Assembly: GCA_003551265.1 (NCBI GenBank)
Contig: PUMG01000190.1
Span: 1-7,244, forward strand
Source: Halovenus sp.
GTDB taxonomy: Archaea > Halobacteriota > Halobacteria > Halobacteriales > Haloarculaceae
Direction: 5' to 3'
DNA: 7,244 bases
Part shown: positions 1 through 6,391 of the stretch, piece by piece
Position numbering within the stretch: the first letter of the stretch is position 1
How the letters are laid out: each line of letters begins with the position of its first letter
The notes under the pieces: model-generated
Databases searched by the model: none
Seen by the model: the letters and a program-made list of their open reading frames with translations, nothing else
Told to the model about the DNA's origin: nothing
Program-made: the position numbers and the translations under genes

Positions 1-98
1 AGGGCCACCTTGGACACATCTTCGAGGACGGTCCGAACCCGACTGGCAAACGGTATTGTATCAACTCCGCCTCGCTAAACTTCGAACCGGAGACGTGA
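1..98 (+). CDS. C-terminal fragment of an unidentified protein
   Basis: Reading from base 3, the frame stays open and ends in TGA at 96-98, giving about 31 residues that begin [10 protein letters not shown] and include [10 protein letters not shown]. All three plus frames are open over this short stretch, but this one has the most protein-like composition. The Gly-His-x-Gly-His start followed about 15 residues later by a C-I-N-S-A-S-L stretch is loosely reminiscent of the C-terminal end of calcineurin-like metallophosphoesterases (a GHxH motif followed by a hydrophobic strand and 'N-x-G-S'). That is a weak resemblance from a short fragment and should not be used as a functional name. The start lies left of the window. 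The gene runs in the same direction as the next one and ends about 100 bases before it. Confidence 0.45.
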   Translation, partial: GHLGHIFEDGPNPTGKRYCINSASLNFEPET

Positions 99-150
99 AA
101 CCACAGGTGTGAACGTCCCACCGAATAGTACCAATAGTATACACTTTCCG

Positions 151-190
151 AACAGTTTATTATCTTGTGTGAGAACAGAGTAGCAGGGAG
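151..190 (+). promoter_or_regulatory. Putative archaeal promoter and Shine-Dalgarno of the 516-residue gene
   Basis: An AT-rich box TTTATTAT at 156-163 stands out and lies about 40 bases before the GTG start at 202. With the usual archaeal spacing of about 25 bases from TATA box to transcription start, the transcript would begin near 183-188. This leaves a short leader containing GGAG at 187-190, a Shine-Dalgarno-like element 11 bases before the start codon. The position fits, but no transcript data are available. Confidence 0.4.
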
Positions 191-201
191 TCCAGATTAC
201 G

Positions 202-1752
202 GTGAGAAGAGTCAAGGTAAATGGACGCAGTCAAGACATCTATTCCGATGGAGAGCTTCCCTCTCCGCTCCCATCGAATATCATTAGTGATAACGAGAAG
301 TTTGCACTTGCACTTATAAATCGTGAGGGGATGGTCCGCCTCGACGAGAGTGACAAGCAACGAGTGGAGGTCCCGGTCGGGTTGGTCGTGACTGAAGAAC
401 ACATCGTCTTCGGTACGCTCGACGGCGACGGATCCGACAGAGGCGAACTGGCCTACAGCGAACTGGCTGGAGTCGACGTTCAGTACGAGACGCTGGTGTT
501 TCGAACGACGAGTGGCGTGACCTGGGAGTATCCACTTCTCGATACGAACAGCGAGGCCGTCGATATCGCCCTCCGCCACCTCGGCTGGATTGGCAAACTC
601 CGCGAGCGACTCCAGGACCTGGCAATCGAGGTCGAGTTGTTCGCTGACAAAGTCGAAAACGACAGCACCAGCCTCAACCGAGAAAAATTCGGTCCAATGT
701 ACGACGAGACACGCCGTGAACTGGACGAGTTGTTCTGTTTCGTCCAGTGTACGACGCCGCTAAATGAAGACGTTCTCGCGCCAGAGTTGCCCGAGATGGA
801 GCGGACGCTGGAGAGGACTGCTACACGCCTGTTCATTCAGCGCGCACAAGCGAAAGTACGGCGCGCGCGAGAACTGATTGCAGATGAGAAGTACGAAGAG
901 GCCCGGATAGCGCTTGAAGAAGCCAGAGACCAATACGACCGCGCACAGGCCCACCGTGAGGAGACAGAACGAACGGACGCGTTTCAGTTCGGGACACAGC
1001 GGACGCTCGCAACGGACCTCGATGAGTTGCGCTGGCGGCTCAAATCGGTCGCTGCGGAGCCACTCCAGCAGGCCCACGAGGCCAAACTCGAGGCAGAAGC
1101 GACAGAGGACCTCGAAACTGCCATCGACCAGTGGGAGACAACGTTCAGACGGTACCGGGCGGTTCTCTCACTGGAATGGGCCGACCACCAGCACTTCGAG
1201 GGTGAGCCAGAGAACGTCAGAGCGGAGATTGACAACGCCGCGATACGACTCATCGAGTTACATGAGCGAGCCGCCCGCAAGCGCTGGAACGAAGGGGCGA
1301 GACTGGAAGCCAGCGGTCAGTTGAGAGAGGCGATACAGGAGTGCGCTGCGGCGCTCGACCACCTCGAGCGTGTCCACGAACTCGCAGAACACTTCGACCC
1401 GCAACAGGCACAGGAGTTCGAGGCCCGCCTTCAGAAGATGTTCGAGAAGTTTCTCGAGATGCGAGGGACACGCTCACAGCCTCGAAGCGACGAGGACCAG
1501 CACCCATCGGGCAGAGACAACTGGGCAAGTGGGACTGAGCATGCGAGGACTACCCAGGAAAGGACTGTCGGGACGGTCGACGAACACCCTGCGAGCACAC
1601 CAGACCCCAGTTCACCGTTCGAGAAGGTTGCAGCAGAAAAGCGTCGCGAGCGTACGTCTTCGTCCGAGCACGTTCCCGAACCCGATACCTCTCTGAGTGG
1701 ATTCGAGTTCGAGCGCGTAGTGGACGCGACAGATGTCACGGACGAATCATAG
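202..1752 (+). CDS. Uncharacterised protein: beta-rich N-terminal domain, TPR-like helical repeats, acidic disordered tail
   Basis: I do not recognise a named family. The 516-residue protein has no signal peptide or membrane segment and should be cytoplasmic. Residues about 30-125 look beta-rich (V-x-V-P-V-G-L-V-V-T-E-E-H-I-V-F-G, then Y-S-E-L-A-G-V-D-V and L-V-F-R-T-T-S-G-V-T-W-E-Y), with the alternation typical of PH-like domains found in many haloarchaeal proteins. After that it is helical. Three hairpins with TPR-like spacing of small and aromatic residues lie at about 213-248 (A-x-E-L-I-A-D-E-K-Y-E-E-A), 288-322 and 354-391 (G-A-R-L-E-A-S-G-Q-L-R-E-A-I). Residues from about 422 to the end are polar, rich in Ser, Thr, Pro, Asp and Glu, and probably disordered. 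The GTG start at 202 is chosen because it follows the promoter and GGAG; the next in-frame Met is residue 44, which would cut into the N-terminal domain. A role as a scaffold is inference only. Confidence 0.8.
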   Translation: MRRVKVNGRSQDIYSDGELPSPLPSNIISDNEKFALALINREGMVRLDESDKQRVEVPVGLVVTEEHIVFGTLDGDGSDRGELAYSELAGVDVQYETLVFRTTSGVTWEYPLLDTNSEAVDIALRHLGWIGKLRERLQDLAIEVELFADKVENDSTSLNREKFGPMYDETRRELDELFCFVQCTTPLNEDVLAPELPEMERTLERTATRLFIQRAQAKVRRARELIADEKYEEARIALEEARDQYDRAQAHREETERTDAFQFGTQRTLATDLDELRWRLKSVAAEPLQQAHEAKLEAEATEDLETAIDQWETTFRRYRAVLSLEWADHQHFEGEPENVRAEIDNAAIRLIELHERAARKRWNEGARLEASGQLREAIQECAAALDHLERVHELAEHFDPQQAQEFEARLQKMFEKFLEMRGTRSQPRSDEDQHPSGRDNWASGTEHARTTQERTVGTVDEHPASTPDPSSPFEKVAAEKRRERTSSSEHVPEPDTSLSGFEFERVVDATDVTDES

Positions 1753-1797
1753 CGAGTCTCTTCTCGGACGTGATGAGTCGGTACCAGAGAACGACCG

Positions 1798-1830
1798 TAG
1801 ATTTTTGTCAGTAGCGTTCAACATATCAGT
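1798..1830 (+). promoter_or_regulatory. Putative leaderless promoter of the PAC2-family gene
   Basis: The AT-rich run GATTTTTGTC at 1800-1809 is centred about 26-27 bases before the ATG at 1831. That is where a haloarchaeal TATA box sits relative to the transcription start. There is no Shine-Dalgarno-like sequence between it and the ATG. Together these suggest a transcript starting at or within a base or two of the ATG, the leaderless type common in haloarchaea. Confidence 0.4.
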
Positions 1831-2583
1831 ATGAGTCGCGATAAAGGTGCAAAGTGTATCTGGATCGAAGACGAGAGACCGGACGAGCCAACGTTAATCG
1901 AGGGCTTGTCAGGACATGGTCTGGTGGCGTCCATTGCAGTGGACCTGATCACCAGACAGCTTGGTCTTTCCCACCACGCAAGCATTCAGTCCTCGGAGTT
2001 CCCCCCAGTCGTCACCTTCGCTGATGGACTGGTCCAGGACCTCGTGCGTGTGTATGCAGGAGAAGACCCCCCAGTGATGACCTTACAGAGCGACCTGGCA
2101 CTGCCTCCGAACGCCCTGAAACCAGTGAGCAACTGCGTGCTCTCCGAGGTGGGAGTAGAGTACCGGCGAACCATCTTCATCGCTGGTGCACCTGCAGAGT
2201 CGAAAGAGCAACTCGGAAACGTTCAGGCCGTTGCGACGACCGAAGCGTTGCGAGAAGAGCTTCGAGATGCCGACGTTCCGGTTGCTTCGAAGAACGGAGT
2301 TGTCGGAGGAATTACCGGTGCCCTCGTCAGGGAGTGTTACCAGCTCGACATTCCAGCGACGCTGTTAATCGTACAGGCACATCCCCACTTGCCAGACCCC
2401 GGAGCAGCCCAATCCGTCATCGAAACGGCTCTGGAGCCGCTCGTCGAGTTCGACATCGACACCACCGAACTGGAAGAACACGCCGAGGAGATACGCAATC
2501 AGATGAACCAGATTGCACAGCAGTACAAACAGGTCGCAGAGGAACAGGACGCTGAAGCACAGCCAACAGGAATGTTCCAGTGA
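1831..2583 (+). CDS. PAC2-family protein (proteasome assembly chaperone-like, archaeal PbaA/PbaB type)
   Basis: The 250-residue product matches the PAC2 family in length and layout. Recognisable parts are the N-terminal strand and glycine turn L-I-E-G-L-S-G-H-G-L-V-A-S-I-A (residues 22-36), a mid-domain strand I-F-I-A-G-A-P (115-121), G-V-V-G-G-I-T-G-A-L (156-165), and the late L-L-I-V-Q-A-H-P-H-L-P-D-P-G-A-A (178-193). A charged helix (about 211-240) then leads into a short flexible tail ending G-M-F-Q. Archaeal family members (PbaA, PbaB) help 20S proteasome alpha and beta subunits assemble or dock onto the alpha ring; others in the family have unknown roles. The C-terminal hydrophobic-aromatic-x ending resembles the HbYX docking motif with Phe for Tyr. 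Family assignment is firm; the exact client is not shown. The gene sits alone, 78 bases after the preceding gene and 61 bases before tRNA-Leu. Confidence 0.9.
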   Translation: MSRDKGAKCIWIEDERPDEPTLIEGLSGHGLVASIAVDLITRQLGLSHHASIQSSEFPPVVTFADGLVQDLVRVYAGEDPPVMTLQSDLALPPNALKPVSNCVLSEVGVEYRRTIFIAGAPAESKEQLGNVQAVATTEALREELRDADVPVASKNGVVGGITGALVRECYQLDIPATLLIVQAHPHLPDPGAAQSVIETALEPLVEFDIDTTELEEHAEEIRNQMNQIAQQYKQVAEEQDAEAQPTGMFQ

Positions 2584-2644
2584 CTTCTCCTCGAATCTCT
2601 GTAATCGCAACATAGATTAGGCGAACCCGCCAACTCCAGGGCGT

Positions 2645-2729
2645 GCGAGGGTAGCCAAGCCAGGCCAACGGCGGCGGACTCAAGATCCGCTCCCGTAGGG
2701 GTTCATGCGTTCAAATCGCATCCCTCGCA
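2645..2729 (+). tRNA. trnL: tRNA-Leu (anticodon CAA)
   Basis: A full cloverleaf can be drawn. The acceptor stem GCGAGGG (2645-2651) pairs with CCCTCGC (2722-2728), with discriminator A at 2729. The D stem GCC/GGC (2654-2656, 2670-2672) carries the invariant GG at 2663-2664. The anticodon stem GCGGA/TCCGC (2674-2678, 2686-2690) encloses the loop CTCAAGA with anticodon CAA at 2681-2683. There is a long class II variable arm with a CCC/GGG stem (2691-2704), and the T arm is ATGCG-TTCAAAT-CGCAT (2705-2721). The long variable arm, the CAA anticodon and the A discriminator identify leucine (UUG codon). No intron is present and CCA is not encoded, as usual in haloarchaea. A weak AT-rich stretch CATAGATTA at 2611-2619, about 30 bases upstream, may be its TATA box. 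Confidence 0.96.
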
Positions 2730-2764
2730 CTGACAGACACCCACGCGGGTGCACAACTCAGTGC
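2727..2764 (+). repeat. Nested inverted repeat starting in the tRNA-Leu 3' end
   Basis: GCACTGA (2727-2733), which includes the last bases of the tRNA, is perfectly complementary to TCAGTGC (2758-2764). Inside it is a second hairpin, CACCC-ACGC-GGGTG (2738-2751). As RNA this would form a trailer structure competing with the last base pairs of the acceptor stem, or a transcription end signal for the tRNA. Confidence 0.45.
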
Positions 2765-2854
2765 GGGAAGACCAACGGAGCGGTCTTCCCTCGCAACCTC
2801 TCCCGGCGAGATGCCGGGGATTCTCTCTCGTGCTGAGCGACGCAAAGAGAAATC
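2761..2854. repeat. Cluster of hairpins between convergent transcripts (possible terminator or mobile-element remnant)
   Basis: Two strong and one weak hairpin follow one another. The first is a perfect 9-base stem GGGAAGACC (2765-2773) with GGTCTTCCC (2782-2790) around an 8-base loop. It can be extended by TGCG/CGCA (2762-2765 with 2792-2795) if two bases bulge. The second is CCCGGC (2802-2807) with GCCGGG (2813-2818) around GAGAT. The third is the weaker TTCTCT (2821-2826) with AGAGAA (2846-2851). They fill the gap between the plus-strand tRNA and the end of the minus-strand permease gene, so a bidirectional transcription barrier is the simplest reading. From memory, the ends of haloarchaeal IS200/IS605-type elements and their guide RNAs carry similar GC hairpins; no transposase or TnpB sequence is present here. 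Confidence 0.5.
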
Positions 2855-2890
2855 TCTGATGACGTCCGATAATTCATGTACCAGTCCGTC

Positions 2891-4129
2891 TCAGTGGACA
2901 GAGATATGACCGACACCCCGGTCAGACACCAGCACTGCGAGGATATACATCGCGATGGCGAAGACGATAATCGCGCCGCCAGGCGGCAGACTCCATCCGA
3001 TTGCCACTGCCAGTCCGCCCAGCACCGATAGCTGACCGACGATGACCGAGAGGTACAGCGTTTCTCTGAAACTGTGACCGAGTTGTGAGGCTGCAGCCGC
3101 CGGTATCACCAGCAACCCGGCGACAAGAATGACGCCGAGTATCTGCATCGCGCCGACGACGACGACAGCCGTCATCACGATGAGCAGCGAGTTGTACGCC
3201 GTGACGTTGAACCGGGCGACCCGGGCGGCCTGTTCGTCGAAGGTGATGAACAGGAACTGTTTGTAGTTCACCACCACGAGGGCAACGACAACGACGGTGA
3301 GCACGGCCACGAGTTGCATCCCCTCTGCTGTCACGATGGAGAGGCTGCCGAAGAGAAAGTCCTCGATTTCGATGGGGACGGCGACCATGTCTCGTCCCCA
3401 GGAGATCAGCAGCGTCCCGACGGCGAAACTCCCGGTGAGGACAATCGCAATGGGCACGTCGCCGTAGGAGTCGGTGTGGCTGGCGAGCCACTGCAGACCG
3501 AGTGCTGCAAGCGCGCTCACGACCAGTGCAACGAACACGAGCTGTCCTTCTGTTCCAGCCATGCCAGTCAAGCCCGCGACGACGACACCAACAGCGACAC
3601 CCGCGAACGCGGTGTGTGCGAGCGTCTCGCCGACGAGTGCCATCTGTCGGTGGACGAGAAACGTCCCGACCAGCGGGCCGACAACACCGATAAGAATCCC
3701 CGTCGCGATGGCCCGTAGCGTGAACGGATACTGGAACACGCGCGTTCCGAGTACGCCGTCGAGGGCTTCACCACCGCTGAGGGACTGCTCGAATGCATCG
3801 GCAGCAACCGTTCCAACCGGTCCCGAAAGCGTCCGCAACCAGTCGAGCGCAACGAACGACAGCGCAACCACGGCGAGCACCGCAGTTATCGCGACGCCAA
3901 GAAGTGTGAGCGTCTCACGAATCGAAGGAACCGCCCGTGAGTGTGCGCTCTCGTGCGAACGTTCGTGAACATCTTCGACGTTGTCGGTGACGGCCTGTCC
4001 ACCATCAGTGCTGTCGGTGACGACCTGTCCACCGTCGACGCTGTCGGCGACCACCTGACCACCGTCGACCATCTCACTCCCTGCTTCCTGAGCGGTGGAC
4101 TCATCTGATGGCGCGTTGTCTTCTGTCAT
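2891..4129 (-). CDS. znuB: Zinc-type (ABC-3 family) metal ABC transporter permease with long N-terminal extension
   Basis: The membrane subunit of a Zn/Mn-type ABC importer. Of 412 residues, about 135-405 form the usual ABC-3 core with about eight hydrophobic segments (135-157, 170-190, 195-215, 225-245, 270-288, 312-345, 357-379, 383-401). The family signature R-Q-M-A-L-V-G-E-T-L-A-H-T-A-F-A-G-V lies at 161-178, and an I-L-G-V-I-L-V-A-G-L-L-V-I-P-A-A-A segment at 330-346. Typical members have 260-300 residues, so there are over 100 extra at the N-terminus. The extra part comprises an acidic region with three 10-residue repeats (21-50), a His-containing stretch (H55, H59, H63), one additional hydrophobic helix (about 72-97), and a linker containing a predicted outside loop. 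The ATG at 4129-4127 overlaps the ATPase stop by four bases (ATGA), so translation is probably coupled. Zinc rather than manganese is inferred from the His-rich neighbours. Confidence 0.92.
   Translation of the reverse strand: MTEDNAPSDESTAQEAGSEMVDGGQVVADSVDGGQVVTDSTDGGQAVTDNVEDVHERSHESAHSRAVPSIRETLTLLGVAITAVLAVVALSFVALDWLRTLSGPVGTVAADAFEQSLSGGEALDGVLGTRVFQYPFTLRAIATGILIGVVGPLVGTFLVHRQMALVGETLAHTAFAGVAVGVVVAGLTGMAGTEGQLVFVALVVSALAALGLQWLASHTDSYGDVPIAIVLTGSFAVGTLLISWGRDMVAVPIEIEDFLFGSLSIVTAEGMQLVAVLTVVVVALVVVNYKQFLFITFDEQAARVARFNVTAYNSLLIVMTAVVVVGAMQILGVILVAGLLVIPAAAASQLGHSFRETLYLSVIVGQLSVLGGLAVAIGWSLPPGGAIIVFAIAMYILAVLVSDRGVGHISVH
3980..4069 (-). repeat. Three tandem 30-base repeats inside the permease gene
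   Basis: Three in-frame units encode VDGGQVVADS, VDGGQVVTDS and TDGGQAVTDN (permease residues 21-50). The DNA units are near copies of one another, differing at a few positions each. The period of 30 bases keeps the reading frame, so copy number could vary without breaking the gene. They lie before the first hydrophobic helix, in a segment without a counterpart in ordinary ZnuB proteins. Confidence 0.8.
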
Positions 4130-4869
4130 GGGTGGTCGTGTGCGAGGAGTCGACTCGTCGAGCCGTAGGCGTCCTGAATTGCGCCGCTTTCGAGAAACGA
4201 AACGGTGTCGCCGTGGTGGTACAACCGCTGGTTGATGCAGGCGACCCTGTTGACGTGTTCGGTTAGAATATCGACATCGTGTTCGATGAGGATGACCGTG
4301 ATGCCCTCGGCATTCAGCGCATCGAGGAGACCGTAAAACGCGCTCCGGGAGTCTGCGTCGACGCCGACTGTTGGCTCGTCGAGAGCGAGCAGGTCTGCCT
4401 CTGAGGCAAGCGCACGGGCGATGAACGTCCGCTGGCGTTGCCCCCCCGACAGCGCAGAGATGGAGCGATCCGCGAGATTCGCAATACCGACCCGTTCGAG
4501 CGACTGCTCGACTATCTTGTGGTCACGCTCGTTGAGACGTGAGTGTCCGGCGTGTCGGAACCGCCCCATGAGTACGGTTTCACGGACCGACACCGGCATC
4601 GCCTCACCCCGGTCGGTCGAACGCTGGGAGACGTAGCCGATTCGCTCTCCTGCCTCGAACGACGTCGCTGGCTCGCCGAACAGCCGAACGCTGCCGCTGT
4701 CGGGGCGTTTGAGCCCAATCATCAGGTGTAAGAGTGTGGTCTTCCCGGAGCCGTTCGGTCCGATGAGACCCAGAAAATCACCCTCCTCGACAGTGAGGGA
4801 GACATCCTCGACTGCCACTGTCTCGCCGTAGGCGAACGTCGCATCTTCGACTTCGATGACTGTACTCAC
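4126..4869 (-). CDS. znuC: Zinc-type metal ABC transporter ATP-binding protein
   Basis: A complete cytoplasmic ATPase subunit of 247 residues, normal for ZnuC/MntB-type proteins. All motifs are intact: Walker A GPNGSGKT (37-44), Q-loop Gln in Y-V-S-Q (Q82), ABC signature LSGGQRQR (140-147), Walker B LLALDE (160-165), D-loop after P-T-V-G-V-D, and switch His in I-E-H-D (H197). The late C-I-N-Q-R-L-Y-H-H-G stretch (211-220) is typical of the Zn/Mn subfamily. The start is GTG at 4869-4867, supported by GAGGT on the minus strand (4881-4877) seven bases upstream. It has its own promoter region although the binding-protein gene lies only 127 bases upstream in the same direction. The stop overlaps the permease start. 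Confidence 0.95.
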   Translation of the reverse strand: MSTVIEVEDATFAYGETVAVEDVSLTVEEGDFLGLIGPNGSGKTTLLHLMIGLKRPDSGSVRLFGEPATSFEAGERIGYVSQRSTDRGEAMPVSVRETVLMGRFRHAGHSRLNERDHKIVEQSLERVGIANLADRSISALSGGQRQRTFIARALASEADLLALDEPTVGVDADSRSAFYGLLDALNAEGITVILIEHDVDILTEHVNRVACINQRLYHHGDTVSFLESGAIQDAYGSTSRLLAHDHP

Positions 4870-4892
4870 GATTCGTACCTCGATGATGACGG

Positions 4893-4937
4893 TCTGTCGT
4901 AAAAAAGATTATTATTCGTTTGTGTTTTTTTAATAAC
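4893..4937 (-). promoter_or_regulatory. znuC promoter with shared dyad element (copy 2)
   Basis: On the minus strand this region reads GTTATTA at its upstream end, then 16 bases, then TAATAA, then a T tract and ACAGA. TTATTA (4936-4931) and TAATAA (4914-4909) are perfect inverted repeats 22 bases apart, about two helical turns. The element aligns without gaps to the region in front of the znuA-like gene, with 33 of 45 bases identical. The TAATAA half overlaps the best TATA-box candidate, which would place the transcription start near 4885 and leave a short leader carrying the GAGGT. A DNA-binding protein on this dyad would block TATA access, as expected for a metal-responsive repressor. The T tract may also help end transcripts arriving from the znuA-like gene. 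Confidence 0.55.
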
Positions 4938-4996
4938 GTGGCAATATTGACAGGCAAGGCAGTGACGCGCTGGTCGACGGTGTCCTCCAGCAGAAA

Positions 4997-6376
4997 TCAC
5001 GCTTTGAGTGCTTTTTCGAGCGATGGGATGTTGATCTCTTCCATCTGTTCGACCCAGCCGTAGTCGTTGTCGGCCCACTCCTGAGTCAGTCCTTCGGCCG
5101 GGCTGAGTGGTTCAGCGTCGTCGATGTCGGTGTTCTCGAACAACATCTCGACCATCTGTGGGTAGCTGTCGTCGGGGTCAGGTGCCTCGAACGGGTCGTA
5201 CAGCACGGTGTCGATGTCGTTCGCCTCGATAACTTCTATCAGATTTGCGATGGAGTCAAGGTCCTCGACAGCGTCCGGCGTGACCCCAACGGGAGTGACG
5301 AGGTCGAAGTTGTAGCGTCGTTCGACGTACTGGTAGGAGTCGTGACCGGCGAAGACGGCGACGTCGAGTTCTGCAGCATCAAGAAGTTCTCGGAACTGTC
5401 GGTCGACATCGTCGAGGCGCTCGTTGTACGCCGCTGCATTCTCTCGGTAGGTTTCCTCGTTGTCGGGGTCGTACTCGACGAGTCCGTCGGCGATGTTCTC
5501 GACCATCCGCTGGGCGTGAATCGGGTCGACCCAGAGATGGGGGTCGAAGAAGCTGCTCCCTTCGTCTGTCTCGACGACTTCGACACCTTCCGGCTCGTCG
5601 CTCGTCTCGTAGACGAGTTCGTCCTCCCGGTATATCTCGAAGACGACCTCCGTGTTCCCGAGAGAGCGGCCGTGAAACTCGACGTGGTCGCCCTGTGATT
5701 CGATGTCGAGAACATCTTCAGGTGCGCCATCAGCCACCCGAGCGTCGACGGAGTACGTCTCTCCGTGGCCGAGGGGCAACACGCGTTCGTCAGTGTCGCG
5801 AATCACGATGCCGACCGGCACGAACGAATCGAGTGGTGCGTCCGGCACGCCGCCGTGCCAGTGGTCGACGTGCCAGTAGCCGAGTTGCTCGTCTGTTCGC
5901 AGGTCCCAGATCTCGAAATCTTCGAACCCAAGGCTGTCTTCGTCGAAGTCGTGACCGTAATCCGGCTCTGGGAGCTCGCTCTCGCCACCGTCAAACGGAA
6001 TGAAGTGCGGTTCGAGCCCATCGAGTGCCTCGATGATGAGAACGTCGTCGTGGTCTTGCTCCAGCGTCTGGACGATGTCCTGTGCCCAGGAGAACTCCGG
6101 AGTGTCGAGGTAGATGAACATATCCGAGGATGCGATGTCTCTGGTGATGTCGCCGTCAGGACTCCAGCCGTGACCCATCTGACCAGTCCCCACAGGGTTC
6201 TCGAACGTCAACTCGTCCCCCGCAACCTGATTCGCCCAGTCGTACAGCGAGAAGAACGCGGTGTAGCCGTCAGCCGTCTCCTCCCCACCGCTGTCGTTCC
6301 CGATACAGCCAGCGAGCGCTCCGAACGCGAGCGCCCCGGCACCGGCTTTCAGGACGGACCGTCGTGTTGTCTCCAT
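4997..6376 (-). CDS. znuA: ZnuA-like metal-binding Tat lipoprotein with an inserted HWHG domain
   Basis: The extracytoplasmic binding subunit of the importer. Residues 1-24 are a twin-arginine lipoprotein signal: RRSVLK, a hydrophobic stretch, then lipobox L-A-G-C with lipidated Cys24. TroA-type features follow: a first metal-ligand region G-H-G-W-S-P-D-G-D-I (H69), D-P-H-L-W-V-D-P (278-285, H280), F-A-G-H-D-S-Y-Q-Y (342-350, H345), and the late acidic ligand region L-Y-D-P-F-E (392-397). At 459 residues it is about 130-150 longer than ordinary family members. The extra length is one insert between H69 and H280, at about 154-270, containing H-V-D-H-W-H-G (169-175) and G-D-H-V-E-F-H-G. The same domain is repeated in the neighbouring His-rich protein. 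The ATG at 6376 is the only start that keeps the Tat signal. Zinc is favoured over manganese because of the His content; this is inference. Confidence 0.93.
   Translation of the reverse strand: METTRRSVLKAGAGALAFGALAGCIGNDSGGEETADGYTAFFSLYDWANQVAGDELTFENPVGTGQMGHGWSPDGDITRDIASSDMFIYLDTPEFSWAQDIVQTLEQDHDDVLIIEALDGLEPHFIPFDGGESELPEPDYGHDFDEDSLGFEDFEIWDLRTDEQLGYWHVDHWHGGVPDAPLDSFVPVGIVIRDTDERVLPLGHGETYSVDARVADGAPEDVLDIESQGDHVEFHGRSLGNTEVVFEIYREDELVYETSDEPEGVEVVETDEGSSFFDPHLWVDPIHAQRMVENIADGLVEYDPDNEETYRENAAAYNERLDDVDRQFRELLDAAELDVAVFAGHDSYQYVERRYNFDLVTPVGVTPDAVEDLDSIANLIEVIEANDIDTVLYDPFEAPDPDDSYPQMVEMLFENTDIDDAEPLSPAEGLTQEWADNDYGWVEQMEEINIPSLEKALKA
5567..5917 (-). other. Inserted HWHG domain within the ZnuA-like protein
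   Basis: This marks residues about 154-270 of the binding protein. By eye it aligns with residues 46-157 (counting from the Met at 7218) of the His-rich repeat protein. Shared landmarks in order are F-(D/E)-I, T-D-E, H-x-D-H-W-H-G, P-D, a Gly and Ile-rich strand, Y, D-G-A-x-E-D-V, G-D-H-V, G-x-T-(D/E)-V-V-F, Y-E-T and G-V-(D/E)-V-V. The alternating hydrophobic pattern suggests an all-beta, Ig-like fold (inference). It sits immediately before D-P-H-L-W-V-D-P, where many bacterial ZnuA proteins have the flexible His-rich loop. Confidence 0.8.
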
Positions 6377-6391
6377 ACGGGTAGATGGGGC

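Noticed and set aside
2645..2890. tRNA-Leu as the attachment site of an integrated element
   Set aside because: No integrase gene and no second copy of the tRNA 3' end are present in the window, and the downstream genes are ordinary transporter genes.
2922..3491. Minus-strand open frame of 189 residues overlapping the permease
   Set aside because: It is a frame-shifted shadow of the permease gene with Arg-rich composition and no plausible start or domain.
3980..4069. Three 30-base repeats as a CRISPR array or iteron
   Set aside because: The units are directly adjacent without spacers, in frame, and encode a repeated decapeptide in the permease.
4997..6376. Unusual length of the ZnuA-like protein as a sequencing or assembly error
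   Set aside because: The frame is uninterrupted, the core motifs on both sides of the insert are intact, and the insert matches a domain present elsewhere in the window.
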